DNA of 64,000 bases from Deltaproteobacteria bacterium RIFCSPHIGHO2_02_FULL_44_16 (lineage in GTDB: Bacteria; UBA10199; 2-02-FULL-44-16), in NCBI GenBank assembly GCA_001798185.1, contig MGRM01000027.1:1-64000 (forward strand), in the 5' to 3' direction. Numbering within the stretch: the first letter of the stretch is position 1; each line of letters starts with the position of its first letter. This document shows positions 41,530-49,734 of this stretch, in pieces. A program made the position numbers and the translations under genes. Below the pieces are notes generated by a model. It worked only from the letters and a program-made list of their open reading frames with translations, was not told the origin of the DNA and searched no databases.

Positions 41530-42546
41530 ATGTCTGAAGCCATGACACATCGACATCAAATGGTCGCGGCATTAGCAGCGATGTTATCTCAAGACATCGA
41601 AGATTTTCTTCCTCATCTTGCCGATGATGAAGCGCAGCTATTGCGCAGAGCTTCTGTTTTTTCACAAGAACAGGGAAATCGCGAAACAGAAGCACGAAAA
41701 CAGATCCAGCTTTTAAAGGCGCAACAGGCTTTTCATGGACTTGCTGAAATTCATCCCGCCTGGATTTTAGAAGAGCTCGAACATGAATCGCCGCGCGTGA
41801 TTGGAATGATTCTTCGTTATCTTCCGTCGCGACATGTTCGTTCTGTGTTGGAACATTTGCCTTCGGAAATAAAAAGCAGACTTCCAGACATGGTTGAAGT
41901 TTTTGCTGTTCGCTCCGAACTTTTAGAGGTCATTCGAAAACGATTTGAAGCGCGATTTTTACCGATGCGATGTTCACGAAGTTCGGATTCATTTACGTAT
42001 GAAGAATTTGCGGCTTTTAAAAGTGAAGATCTTGAAACTCTCTTTTTTGATTTGGGAATTCATGAAATGGCGATTGCGCTTTCCAGCGTTTCATCGAAAC
42101 CTCTCCGGATGCTGCTCAATCGTCTTCCGCTCAAAGAGGCAAAGCGTTTACAACTCCGCATTCGTGAACTTTCAGATGTCTCTCTTTCGCTTCGCCATCA
42201 AGCACAGTTTCTGATTATCAATGTGGCAAATGAATATGTGGGAGCAAAAAAACTTTTCTTCGAATTAGGAATTTGTGCTTTTGCACGCTCGCTGGGAAAC
42301 AACAATGAAAATGTGGTTCGCATGATTCAGCAAAAATTGAAACCAGAATATGGTTATATTCTCAAACGCGCTGTGACCGAATGGTCTGATGTGGCTCAGG
42401 ATGAAATGACGAGAGAACGTCAAAAAATTGTGGAAGAACGTATTGCTGCTTTAGCGGCAGCGCATTTGATTGATACTTCGTGGCTGGAACGATGTGAAGA
42501 ATCGACACAGAGTGAACCAAAAGGAGAGGTTTCTTTACATGCTTAG
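41530..42546 (+). CDS. FliG-like protein in the SctK position
   Basis: A 338-residue helical protein resembling the armadillo-like middle and C-terminal parts of the flagellar FliG: I-H-P-A-W-I-L-E-E-L-E-H-E-S-P, V-I-G-M-I-L-R-Y-L-P-S-R-H-V-R-S-V-L-E-H-L-P, then F-F-D-L-G-I-H-E-M-A-I-A-L and L-N-R-L-P-L-K-E-A-K-R-L. The E-H-P-Q motif of FliG is I-H-P-A here, and the charged C-terminal torque helix of FliG is not apparent. It probably links the C-ring or sorting platform to the basal ring, as SctK does. Flagellar motor function is unlikely without MotA/B. Confidence 0.65.
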   Translation: MSEAMTHRHQMVAALAAMLSQDIEDFLPHLADDEAQLLRRASVFSQEQGNRETEARKQIQLLKAQQAFHGLAEIHPAWILEELEHESPRVIGMILRYLPSRHVRSVLEHLPSEIKSRLPDMVEVFAVRSELLEVIRKRFEARFLPMRCSRSSDSFTYEEFAAFKSEDLETLFFDLGIHEMAIALSSVSSKPLRMLLNRLPLKEAKRLQLRIRELSDVSLSLRHQAQFLIINVANEYVGAKKLFFELGICAFARSLGNNNENVVRMIQQKLKPEYGYILKRAVTEWSDVAQDEMTRERQKIVEERIAALAAAHLIDTSWLERCEESTQSEPKGEVSLHA

Positions 42547-42569
42547 AACACGTAACAAAATAAACTTTT

Positions 42570-42628
42570 GTCATCCCCGCGTAGGCGCGGATCTCCTGAG
42601 ATTCCCGCTTCATGAATGCGGGAATGAC
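42570..42628. repeat. Dispersed palindromic repeat within the T3SS operon
   Basis: A 59-bp hairpin starting GTCATCCCCGCGTAGG and ending GCGGGAATGAC, with inner GATCTC and GAGATTC. It is related to the repeat at 35082-35144. It lies between the FliG-like gene and sctL, in the only sizeable gap of the core operon. Confidence 0.75.
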
Positions 42629-42673
42629 AGCAGATTTATTTTACCGAATTTTAGCAAGCGATGAGGAGTAACA

Positions 42674-43351
42674 ATGTCAAAAGTTATTAAAGGAAGAGAG
42701 TTTGAGGAACAGCAAGCAGCCAAAGGGGCAGTGATTGCACCTGTTCATCCAAAACTTCCCGTCACTTCAAGCAAAGATGGAGTGCTTCGTCATCGTGTGA
42801 TTTCAGCCTCAGCTGAAGCTGAAAAAATACTTCTTCACGCTTCGCAAGAAGCTGATCGTATTCGCGAAGAGGCAAAAAAAGTGTTGAATGAAGTAGAAAC
42901 CGTTCGTGAAGAAGCGCGGCGTAAAGGATACGCTGAGGGGGAAGCCAAGGGGCTTGCGCAAGTATCAGAACAACTGATTGCGTTGCATCATCTGAAAGAG
43001 AAATTTTATGAAGAAGCAGAACCAGAAGTGATGAAACTTGTTCTTTCAATTGCGGAAAAAATAATTGGAAATTTAGTTTCTGAGCACAGTGATGCTGTCA
43101 AACATGTGGTAAAAGAATCGCTTGAAAAAGCGATTGGGGATCAGATTGTGGTGCGTGTAAATCCAGAAGATTATCAGACCATCCTTTCGAGTGAAGGAGA
43201 ATTTCGAAAAGTGATTGATCGTACGAGACGCCTTGTCTTTAAAGAAGACGATTCGATTTTAAAAGGGGGATGTATTGTGGAAACTGAAGTCGGAACCATT
43301 GATGCGCAGATCGAAACGCAACTTCAAGCGATCAAGAAAGCGCTGAGTTAA
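42674..43351 (+). CDS. sctL: T3SS stator protein SctL (FliH/YscL-like)
   Basis: A 225-residue SctL/FliH-type peripheral stalk protein that regulates the SctN ATPase. After a variable N-terminus there is a long charged helix (A-E-K-I-L-L-H-A-S-Q-E-A-D-R-I-R-E-E-A-K-K and R-R-K-G-Y-A-E-G-E-A-K-G). The C-terminal domain has V-L-S-I-A-E-K-I-I-G, V-R-V-N-P-E-D-Y and G-G-C-I-V-E-T-E-V-G-T-I-D-A-Q as in FliH and YscL. GAGGAG precedes the ATG. Confidence 0.9.
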   Translation: MSKVIKGREFEEQQAAKGAVIAPVHPKLPVTSSKDGVLRHRVISASAEAEKILLHASQEADRIREEAKKVLNEVETVREEARRKGYAEGEAKGLAQVSEQLIALHHLKEKFYEEAEPEVMKLVLSIAEKIIGNLVSEHSDAVKHVVKESLEKAIGDQIVVRVNPEDYQTILSSEGEFRKVIDRTRRLVFKEDDSILKGGCIVETEVGTIDAQIETQLQAIKKALS

Positions 43352-43360
43352 AGGATCATT

Positions 43361-44686
43361 ATGGATCTCCCCATTGTTGATTTTCATAAGTATCACCATC
43401 TTCTCTCATCTGTTTCCACCTATAACATCAAAGGAAAGGTGACGGAGTTGACCGGACTCGTGGTCAAAGCGGTGGTGCCTGGAGTTCGTATTGGGGAGCT
43501 CTGTTTTATTGTCCCTTATCATGGACTCCCTCCGATTAAAGCTGAAGTCGTCGGTTTTCGAGATCAAGAAGTTCTGCTGATGCCTCTCGGAAACCTTGAA
43601 GGGATTGGGCTTGGAAACGATGTGATCCCCACAGGACACACGTTGACGGTGCGGGTGGGGAAACAATTGCTGGGTCGCATTCTCGACGGGCTCGGTGATC
43701 CACTGGATGCAGAAGATCACGGACCACTTGAATATGAAGCTGAATATCCGGTGAGCGCAGAGCCACCAAAAGCTCTTAAGCGTGAACGTGTCACCAAACC
43801 AATTTCTGTTGGCATTAAATCGATCGATGGACTTCTGACCGTTGGCGAAGGGCAGCGTATCGGTTTTTTTGCAGCCGCAGGTGTCGGCAAATCGACACTT
43901 ATTGGGATGATTGCGCGCAACACTGAAGCTGATGTCAACGTCATCTGTCTCGTCGGAGAGCGAGGTCGGGAAGTACGAGAGTTTTTAGAAAAAGATTTGG
44001 GAGAAGAGGGACTCAAACGTTCGGTCGTGATTATCTCGACTTCTGATGAACCATCTCTCGTGCGCCTTAAAGCTGCCTATGTTGCAACCGCGATTGCAGA
44101 ATATTTTCGTGATCAAGGTTTACGAGTGATGCTGATGATGGATTCCATTACGCGATTTGCTCGTGCCCTTCGTGAAGTCGGTCTTGCAGTCGGAGAACCG
44201 CCGGCGCGAGAGGGATATACGCCATCAGTGTTTTCAACACTTCCGCGTCTTCTCGAACGTTCAGGCAATTCCGACAAAGGATCGATTACAGCGTTCTATA
44301 CGATTCTCGTTGCCGGAGATGACATGAATGAGCCGATTGCGGACGAGACACGTTCGATTCTCGATGGACATATCGTGCTTTCGCGCGATCTGGCTGCTCG
44401 TGCGCAATATCCGGCCATCGATATTTCTCAGAGTGTTTCCCGTGTGATGGATGACATCATCGATGTGGAACATCGCGATGCTGCAAGAAAACTTCGGGAA
44501 ATTGTGGCGAACTATGAAAAAGAACGAGATCTGATTTTAATCGGTGCGTATGAAGAGGGGAGCGATCCCAAAGTCGACTACGCCATTGAGAAAATTGAAG
44601 AGGTCAACACGTTTCTCAAACAAAATGTGGGAGATAAGTTCTCCTTTGAAGAGACGCTGGAACAACTTCAAGGGTTATTTGAATAA
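43361..44686 (+). CDS. sctN: T3SS ATPase SctN
   Basis: A 441-residue FliI/SctN ATPase, full length, that energises substrate unfolding at the cytoplasmic face. Walker A A-A-A-G-V-G-K-S-T contains Lys177; I-G-E-R-G-R-E-V-R-E-F-L and the Walker B-region M-L-M-M-D-S-I-T-R-F-A, as well as P-P-A-R-E-G-Y-T-P-S-V-F, are standard. The C-terminal D-V-E-H-R-D-A-A-R-K and L-I-G-A-Y-E-E-G-S-D-P match the family. Its stop overlaps the next start (TAATG). Confidence 0.95.
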   Translation: MDLPIVDFHKYHHLLSSVSTYNIKGKVTELTGLVVKAVVPGVRIGELCFIVPYHGLPPIKAEVVGFRDQEVLLMPLGNLEGIGLGNDVIPTGHTLTVRVGKQLLGRILDGLGDPLDAEDHGPLEYEAEYPVSAEPPKALKRERVTKPISVGIKSIDGLLTVGEGQRIGFFAAAGVGKSTLIGMIARNTEADVNVICLVGERGREVREFLEKDLGEEGLKRSVVIISTSDEPSLVRLKAAYVATAIAEYFRDQGLRVMLMMDSITRFARALREVGLAVGEPPAREGYTPSVFSTLPRLLERSGNSDKGSITAFYTILVAGDDMNEPIADETRSILDGHIVLSRDLAARAQYPAIDISQSVSRVMDDIIDVEHRDAARKLREIVANYEKERDLILIGAYEEGSDPKVDYAIEKIEEVNTFLKQNVGDKFSFEETLEQLQGLFE

Positions 44687-45198
44687 TGAAACAACGATAT
44701 CGATTAGAAGCTCTCTTGAAACTCAAAGCGCGCATGAAAAAGCGCGCGGAGATAGCGCTTGCCCGCTCCCTCAAACGTCTTCAAGAAGAGAGAAAGAGAT
44801 TAGAAGAGTTTCGAAAAGAACTCACGCAGATTATCGCGGATTGGAAGAATGCTCGAGAAGAAATGAAATCAGCTCTTAGCGCGGGAATGGTGGTGGGTGA
44901 AGGAAATGTTTATGTGAATTATGTCCGTAAACTTGGAGAGGATCAGAAAGAAAAAGAAGAAGAGATTGAAGATCAACATGAGGTGATTGAAGAAGCGGAA
45001 GGAAAGGTCGCTTTTGCTCGTCGTGAATACATTGATGCGTCACGCGAACTTCAAGTGATGGAGAAACATAGAGAGTTGTGGCAGAAAAAAATGCGAGGAG
45101 AATTGAAGCAGATCGAAGCGAAAAAACTCAACGAGCTTGGGAACGTCATTCATCAGTTGAAAAAGTGGCGCGGGGAAAAACCGATTTTTGAGGGATAA
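44686..45198 (+). CDS. SctO/FliJ-like stalk protein
   Basis: A 170-residue protein made of two long helices (Lys/Arg/Glu-rich with Leu spacing), the size and character of FliJ/SctO, the central stalk that engages the ATPase hexamer. It starts R-Y-R-L-E-A-L-L-K-L-K-A-R, like FliJ. Its location after sctN, as in most such loci, supports this. Sequence similarity in this family is always weak. Confidence 0.75.
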   Translation: MKQRYRLEALLKLKARMKKRAEIALARSLKRLQEERKRLEEFRKELTQIIADWKNAREEMKSALSAGMVVGEGNVYVNYVRKLGEDQKEKEEEIEDQHEVIEEAEGKVAFARREYIDASRELQVMEKHRELWQKKMRGELKQIEAKKLNELGNVIHQLKKWRGEKPIFEG

Positions 45199-45202
45199 CC
45201 TT

Positions 45203-45979
45203 ATGAGCGAATCATTTAAAATTGATCGTCAGGTGGATATCAAAAGGGATGAGTTAAAGCCCAAAGACAAGCCAAAAGAAAAAGATTCGGCTGAATTTCA
45301 ACGCGTGCTTGAGCAAAGCCGTGTTCCGGTGCAGATGACAAATCGAGTAACGGTTCAACATGCGACGGAATATGCGGTTCGCGATCGTCGCCGTGAAGAT
45401 GAAGGAAAATCTGACGAACAAAAGAAAAAACAGGATCGAGAGGAAAAGCGAGAAGGAGAGACCAAAACCCATGAACGGACCCGAAGCGCTCGTGTGGCAG
45501 ATCAAAAAGTCATGGGAAAGAGTTCCTTTCGTGAGGGGAAAAATGGGAATAGTTCGGGGCAGGGAAATTCAGGTGGATATGGAGGTTATGAAGGAAAACG
45601 TCGTTCCACTCTCTCCTCCACGCTCGAAAATGCAAAATCTTCTCCTATTTCACTGACCGCGCGGTTTGAAGAAAAACTCAAAGCTCTCCTTCAAAAAAAT
45701 ACGGAGTCGCCTCGTCTCACCCAAGCGATGCTCGATAAAATTGTTCAGTTTGTGCGGCTGGGACTCACCAAAGCAGGGGAGAAAGAGCTTTTCATTGAGC
45801 TTCATAAAAGTTGGTTTCAAGGTTTAAAGCTCCACATTACGTCGAAGGAGGGGAAAATGGTCGTCGGTTTTAAAACCGGAGATGCAAAGACTCGGCGTGT
45901 TTTTGAAGAACATCAGGAAGAGATCAAGTCGACGCTTTTGAAAAAAGGTATTCAGGTTGATGAAATCATTGTGAGCTGA
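45203..45979 (+). CDS. SctP/FliK-like substrate-switch protein
   Basis: A 258-residue protein. The first 150 residues are strongly charged, low complexity and likely unfolded; the C-terminal 100 residues (about 160-258) form a compact unit (L-T-Q-A-M-L-D-K-I-V-Q-F-V-R, L-F-I-E-L-H-K-S-W-F-Q-G-L-K-L-H-I) like the FliK/SctP switch domain. Such proteins measure needle or hook length. The ATG at 45203 is used; an upstream start at 45188 overlaps the previous gene. Confidence 0.55.
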   Translation: MSESFKIDRQVDIKRDELKPKDKPKEKDSAEFQRVLEQSRVPVQMTNRVTVQHATEYAVRDRRREDEGKSDEQKKKQDREEKREGETKTHERTRSARVADQKVMGKSSFREGKNGNSSGQGNSGGYGGYEGKRRSTLSSTLENAKSSPISLTARFEEKLKALLQKNTESPRLTQAMLDKIVQFVRLGLTKAGEKELFIELHKSWFQGLKLHITSKEGKMVVGFKTGDAKTRRVFEEHQEEIKSTLLKKGIQVDEIIVS

Positions 45980-45996
45980 TAAGAGTTTCGCCATTC

Positions 45997-46911
45997 ATGT
46001 CGATACAACCATTTCATTTTTCCCTTCGAAAAGTAAAAAGTGAAGAGGTTCGCCTCCTTGATGCATTGTTTTCTTTTCTTCCTCAAACGCAGATGCGTGA
46101 GCATTTTTCTGATGTTCTTCGAGAGAGTTTGCGAGCGTATATGGGACAACAGGTTTCATTTCATCTTGAATCCATTCAAGAAACACATTTTAAAACCTTT
46201 TCGCACCGCATCACTTCGCCAGCAGCCCTTGCGGTGTTGGGAATGTTCCCCACAACATCAAAATTGTTTGTGGATATCGATCCGAGCACTGCTTTTGTGA
46301 TGATCGACTGTATGCTTGGAGGAAAAGGTGAAAATCCTCTCGCGTTGCGAAAGCTGACCGATATTGAAGAAGGAGTGCTTCAATTTTTACTCTTGCAGCT
46401 CATGACACGAATTCGCAAAGAATATGGCGATGAACCTCGTGTTCATTTTCGTTTTGAACGATTTGCCTCCGAGGTTTCTGAGCTCGAAGCTTATGAAGAT
46501 GAAAAGACACCGGTTGTCATTTTGACCGTTCGATTAAAATGGGGTCACATCGATGGCTTTGTTCGTCTCTGTTTCCCCCATCCTCTTCTTCACGATGTTT
46601 TCCTCGCAGCAACCGATCGACCTGAGGAGAGGGAATATCTTGTGAAAACAATGCAAACATATGATTATGTCAAAACTTCTCTTTGGGCTGAGGTGGGTCG
46701 GACCACACTTACTCCCGATGAGATCGTTGCCCTTGAACAAGGAGACGTTATTTTATTTGATGAGAGTTTTGTGACGCTCAAAGGAAAGACTCCCACAGGA
46801 AAAGCTATGCTTCGCGTCGGATTTGGAAAAGAGGGTGGGTATCTTACAGACATGGTAGCTGAGCAGGATGAGATCCATTGTCGATTCCTCACGACATATT
46901 CAGGAGAGTAG
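45997..46911 (+). CDS. FliM-like C-ring protein (SctQ part 1)
   Basis: A 304-residue protein resembling FliM rather than typical SctQ. The middle domain has L-F-V-D-I-D-P-S-T-A-F-V-M-I-D-C-M-L-G-G-K-G and R-K-L-T-D-I-E-E-G-V-L, as in FliM; the C-terminus (V-G-R-T-T-L-T-P-D-E-I-V-A-L-E-Q-G-D-V-I) is an SPOA domain. It should form the cytoplasmic sorting platform with the following FliN-like protein. The motor-switch CheY-binding N-terminus of FliM (L-S-Q-x-E-I) is not seen. Confidence 0.8.
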   Translation: MSIQPFHFSLRKVKSEEVRLLDALFSFLPQTQMREHFSDVLRESLRAYMGQQVSFHLESIQETHFKTFSHRITSPAALAVLGMFPTTSKLFVDIDPSTAFVMIDCMLGGKGENPLALRKLTDIEEGVLQFLLLQLMTRIRKEYGDEPRVHFRFERFASEVSELEAYEDEKTPVVILTVRLKWGHIDGFVRLCFPHPLLHDVFLAATDRPEEREYLVKTMQTYDYVKTSLWAEVGRTTLTPDEIVALEQGDVILFDESFVTLKGKTPTGKAMLRVGFGKEGGYLTDMVAEQDEIHCRFLTTYSGE

Positions 46912-46914
46912 AAC

Positions 46915-47295
46915 ATGAAGAAAGATGAAAAAATAGAGAGCGAACTTCAGAGCGAACTTCAAAAAGACGAGCTTGATGCTTTTGAAGAATTTGAAACAGG
47001 AAAAGGAGAGGATGAAGAACCGGCACAAGAAGAAGCAGAAGCTCCCTCTTCTTCCTCTTTTGATCCTGCGGATTTTGCTCCTGATATTCCCGTGCAACTC
47101 GTCGCTGTCATGGCCAAAAAAATGATTACGGTTCGAGATCTCATGGAGTTTCGCATGGGTCATGTCATTGATCTCAATCGTCCCCCGTCTGAGATGGTCG
47201 ATCTTGTTGCCAATGGAAAGTTGGTTGCTCGAGGGGAGCTTGTGGAGATCGATGGGAAACTCGGTGTTCGTATTCTCAAGTTGGTCCGTTCATGA
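46915..47295 (+). CDS. FliN-like C-ring protein (SctQ part 2)
   Basis: A 126-residue protein with an acidic N-terminal 55 residues and a C-terminal SPOA domain: D-I-P-V-Q-L-V-A-V-M-A-K-K, V-R-D-L-M-E-F-R-M-G-H-V-I-D-L and N-G-K-L-V-A-R-G-E-L-V-E-I. In most T3SS one SctQ gene combines both parts; here FliM-like and FliN-like proteins are separate genes as in flagella. Its stop overlaps the next start by four bases. Confidence 0.85.
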   Translation: MKKDEKIESELQSELQKDELDAFEEFETGKGEDEEPAQEEAEAPSSSSFDPADFAPDIPVQLVAVMAKKMITVRDLMEFRMGHVIDLNRPPSEMVDLVANGKLVARGELVEIDGKLGVRILKLVRS

Positions 47296-47627
47296 TTGCC
47301 CTCCTTCTTCAAATACCGACGGTACCGGCAACAAGTTTAACGGCGATGGACTTTACGTGGCTTTTTCTTCAGATGTTTTTTGCGCTCGCGGCAGTAACGG
47401 TTTTAGCCATTTTCATTCTCAAATTTATTGTTCCTCGCATGGGCATGACAAAAAGATTTAAACGCAATCAGCTTTTTCAGGTGCACGGCCGTTTTGCACT
47501 TGAACCAAAAAAAAATCTTTATCTGCTTGAAGTCGCAAAAAAATATTTCGTGATTGGGACCTCTGAATCTGGTATAGACAAAATTGCGGAACTGGAATCC
47601 CATGACATCGAAGATCAACCGAAATAA
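47292..47627 (+). CDS. FliO-like protein
   Basis: A 111-residue protein with a single membrane segment (about residues 20-48) and a small beta-rich domain: F-Q-V-H-G-R-F-A-L-E-P-K-K-N-L-Y-L-L-E-V-A-K-K-Y-F-V-I-G-T. This is the FliO pattern of short anchor plus compact domain. FliO helps the assembly of FliP; it is normally absent from non-flagellar systems. Its position before sctR and its overlap with both neighbours support the call. Confidence 0.75.
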   Translation: MIALLLQIPTVPATSLTAMDFTWLFLQMFFALAAVTVLAIFILKFIVPRMGMTKRFKRNQLFQVHGRFALEPKKNLYLLEVAKKYFVIGTSESGIDKIAELESHDIEDQPK

Positions 47628-48375
47628 AATATTTCTGGGAAGTAGTAGTCTTTTGGTGGGACTGCTTTTGTCTGTTTCTGCTTTTGCGCAAGCGGGAAGC
47701 GTTGGCGTTTCGAGGCCGCTCGTTCTCCTTATTGCACTTGCGGCTATTTCACTTGTTCCTTTTCTGGTGATGATGATCACCTCCTTTGTCAAGATTGCAG
47801 TGGTGCTCGCGCTCATTCGCAATGCCTTAGGTACTCAGCAAGTGCCGCCAAATATCATTATTACGGGGCTCGCCATGATTCTCACGATCTATATTATGGT
47901 TCCCGTGGGGAATGATGTCTATCGTGCGGCAGAGTCGGTCATTCAGCAGGGAACAAACCAGCCACTTCTTTCTCAAGCTTCGATTGAATTATTAAAACAG
48001 GGAGCTGAACGGGGGAAAGAACCGGTGCGAGCTTTTCTTCTGAAACATGTTCACGATAAAGAACGCGCCCTTTTTTATAATCTGGCGTTGAAACTTCGCA
48101 CGAATGAAGAAGATCGCAAAAATATTACGGATCAGGATTTTATGAATCTGATTCCTGGTTTTGTGATTAGCGAGCTTTCAGAAGCTTTTCAGATTGGCTT
48201 CATTCTTTTTCTTCCATTTCTCGTGATCGATCTCGTGATTGCGAATATTCTTCTTTCGCTCGGTATGTTCCAAATTTCTCCCGTCACGATTTCACTTCCG
48301 TTTAAATTATTACTCTTTGTTCTGGTGAACGGATGGCATATCATCTCAAAAGGGCTTATCTTAGGGTACGTCTAA
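47602..48375 (+). CDS. sctR: T3SS export apparatus protein SctR (FliP-like)
   Basis: A 257-residue SctR/FliP protein. It starts with a hydrophobic, apparently cleavable signal-like segment (ending V-S-A-F-A-Q-A), a flagellar FliP trait not usual in SctR. The core has L-V-P-F-L-V-M-M-I-T-S-F-V-K-I-A-V-V-L, R-N-A-L-G-T-Q-Q-V-P-P and F-Q-I-G-F-I-L-F-L-P-F-L-V-I-D-L-V-I, the family signature. It forms the core of the export gate. The ATG at 47602 overlaps the FliO-like gene. Confidence 0.9.
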   Translation: MTSKINRNKIFLGSSSLLVGLLLSVSAFAQAGSVGVSRPLVLLIALAAISLVPFLVMMITSFVKIAVVLALIRNALGTQQVPPNIIITGLAMILTIYIMVPVGNDVYRAAESVIQQGTNQPLLSQASIELLKQGAERGKEPVRAFLLKHVHDKERALFYNLALKLRTNEEDRKNITDQDFMNLIPGFVISELSEAFQIGFILFLPFLVIDLVIANILLSLGMFQISPVTISLPFKLLLFVLVNGWHIISKGLILGYV

Positions 48376-48394
48376 AGCCTTTCGAGGAGGTTCT

Positions 48395-48658
48395 ATGGAA
48401 TATTTCGTCGCGGTTGCGAAGCAGACTCTTTTTTTGGTGTTAATCCTCACCGCTCCTCCTGTTCTTGTGGCGTTAATTGTCGGGCTTGTGATCAGCATTC
48501 TTCAGGCGACCACGCAGATTCAAGAACAAACGCTTACGTTTGTCCCAAAGCTTATCTCGATTGTGGCAGTACTTGCTATTGCAGGACCATGGATGCTTGC
48601 TCAGTTGGTGTCATTTACGTCCGCCATTTATGAATCCTTTCCAACGTATATTAAATAA
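48395..48658 (+). CDS. sctS: T3SS export apparatus protein SctS (FliQ-like)
   Basis: An 87-residue protein with two membrane helices: A-P-P-V-L-V-A-L-I-V-G-L-V-I-S-I-L-Q-A-T-T-Q-I-Q-E-Q-T-L-T-F-V-P-K (helix 1 and the conserved loop) and a second hydrophobic helix. Typical length. It packs around SctR in the export gate. CGAGGAGG lies before the ATG. Confidence 0.95.
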   Translation: MEYFVAVAKQTLFLVLILTAPPVLVALIVGLVISILQATTQIQEQTLTFVPKLISIVAVLAIAGPWMLAQLVSFTSAIYESFPTYIK

Positions 48659-48661
48659 AAC

Positions 48662-49567
48662 ATGCAGGAACTTTTCGACAAACTCGGTGTCAATGTTAAT
48701 GTCACGTTTCATCTTCTCTTCATTGCACTGATCTGGGTACGATTGTTGGCAATGGCTTCGATGATCCCTTTTCTTTTGGGAAAGCCGGTTCCGCGATCTG
48801 TTGTTGTTGCGGTGACGATGCTTCTCGCAGCCTATGGTTATATTCATCTCGTTCCCTCTCATCCTCCTGTTCTGGATGAATCACCTCTCAATCTTTTTAT
48901 GCTTTTCTTAAAGGAAGCGTTTTACGGTTTTGTGATTGGCATTGCTATTTCGGTTATTTTTTACGGCATTCAAGCAGCAGGAGCGATGGTCGATAATCAG
49001 CGTGGAGTCTCGATTGCGCGCATCTTGATTCCTCAGCTTGGGGAACAAGGTTCGCTTACAGGGACATTTCTTTTTCAACTCTCTATTGTTCTTTTTTTAG
49101 CGATTGGTGGGCACCTCCAATTTCTTGAAACATTTTTTTTAAGTTATCAAGCGCTTCCTCTTCTTGCTTATCCTTCTGTGGGTGTGGGTTTTATTCCTCT
49201 GATTGAACTTTTTATTCATATTACGGCTGAAGTTTTATTTATTTCCATGCAACTTGCCGCTCCGGTTATTATTGCTCTTTTTTTAGCTGATATTATTCTC
49301 GGTATTGCGAATCGTATCGCTCCTCAAATTAACGTTTGGGAACTTGGTTTTAATGTGAAAGGGTATGCGGGAGTTATTATTGTCGCTCTTTCGATTACCA
49401 TGATGGGAGAACAAATCGTGGTCTATGCGTTCAATGCGAATCGGTATGCGGCGCTTGCCATCCACCATCTTCAAGGAAAGAAAGAGCGCTCAAAAGAAGA
49501 GATCGATATTCCAGAAGAAGGACTGATTCATCCAGAGGATGGTCCTCTTCCGGTTTTTACCCCTTAA
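48662..49567 (+). CDS. sctT: T3SS export apparatus protein SctT (FliR-like)
   Basis: A 301-residue protein with about seven membrane helices. R-L-L-A-M-A-S-M-I-P-F, E-A-F-Y-G-F-V-I-G-I-A-I, A-M-V-D-N-Q-R-G-V-S-I and N-R-I-A-P-Q-I-N-V-W are the SctT/FliR signatures. It closes the export gate with SctR and SctS. The next gate components, SctU and SctV, do not follow as they usually would. Confidence 0.9.
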   Translation: MQELFDKLGVNVNVTFHLLFIALIWVRLLAMASMIPFLLGKPVPRSVVVAVTMLLAAYGYIHLVPSHPPVLDESPLNLFMLFLKEAFYGFVIGIAISVIFYGIQAAGAMVDNQRGVSIARILIPQLGEQGSLTGTFLFQLSIVLFLAIGGHLQFLETFFLSYQALPLLAYPSVGVGFIPLIELFIHITAEVLFISMQLAAPVIIALFLADIILGIANRIAPQINVWELGFNVKGYAGVIIVALSITMMGEQIVVYAFNANRYAALAIHHLQGKKERSKEEIDIPEEGLIHPEDGPLPVFTP

Positions 49568-49589
49568 ACGGGGTTAGAACTCCCCGTTT
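49566..49589 (+). terminator. Hairpin after sctT
   Basis: An 8-bp stem AAACGGGG/CCCCGTTT with an 8-nt loop, starting at the sctT stop codon. The downstream sequence is GGCTCCTTTGCTT, so the T-run is poor. It likely marks the end of the core operon. Confidence 0.6.
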
Positions 49590-49668
49590 GGCTCCTTTGC
49601 TTCTCGAAAGAGTTCTTTATAACTATATGAAATATATATATTTTTTATAAATCATGAGCCCGCTTACT

Positions 49669-49684
49669 TGGCATCTTCATTGCA
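49669..49684 (+). promoter_or_regulatory. Putative sigma-54 promoter of the substrate/chaperone operon
   Basis: TGGCAT-CTTCA-TTGCA matches the -24/-12 consensus TGGCAC-N5-TTGCA in all but one of the core positions, with the invariant GG and GC spaced correctly. Transcription would start about 40 nt before the ATG at 49735. An FHA-type sigma-54 activator gene lies at 52927-54315. Confidence 0.75.
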
Positions 49685-49734
49685 TATCTAAGTCATGAAG
49701 CTCTTTCATTCTAGAGAAGAGCGGGAGGAAGCAT

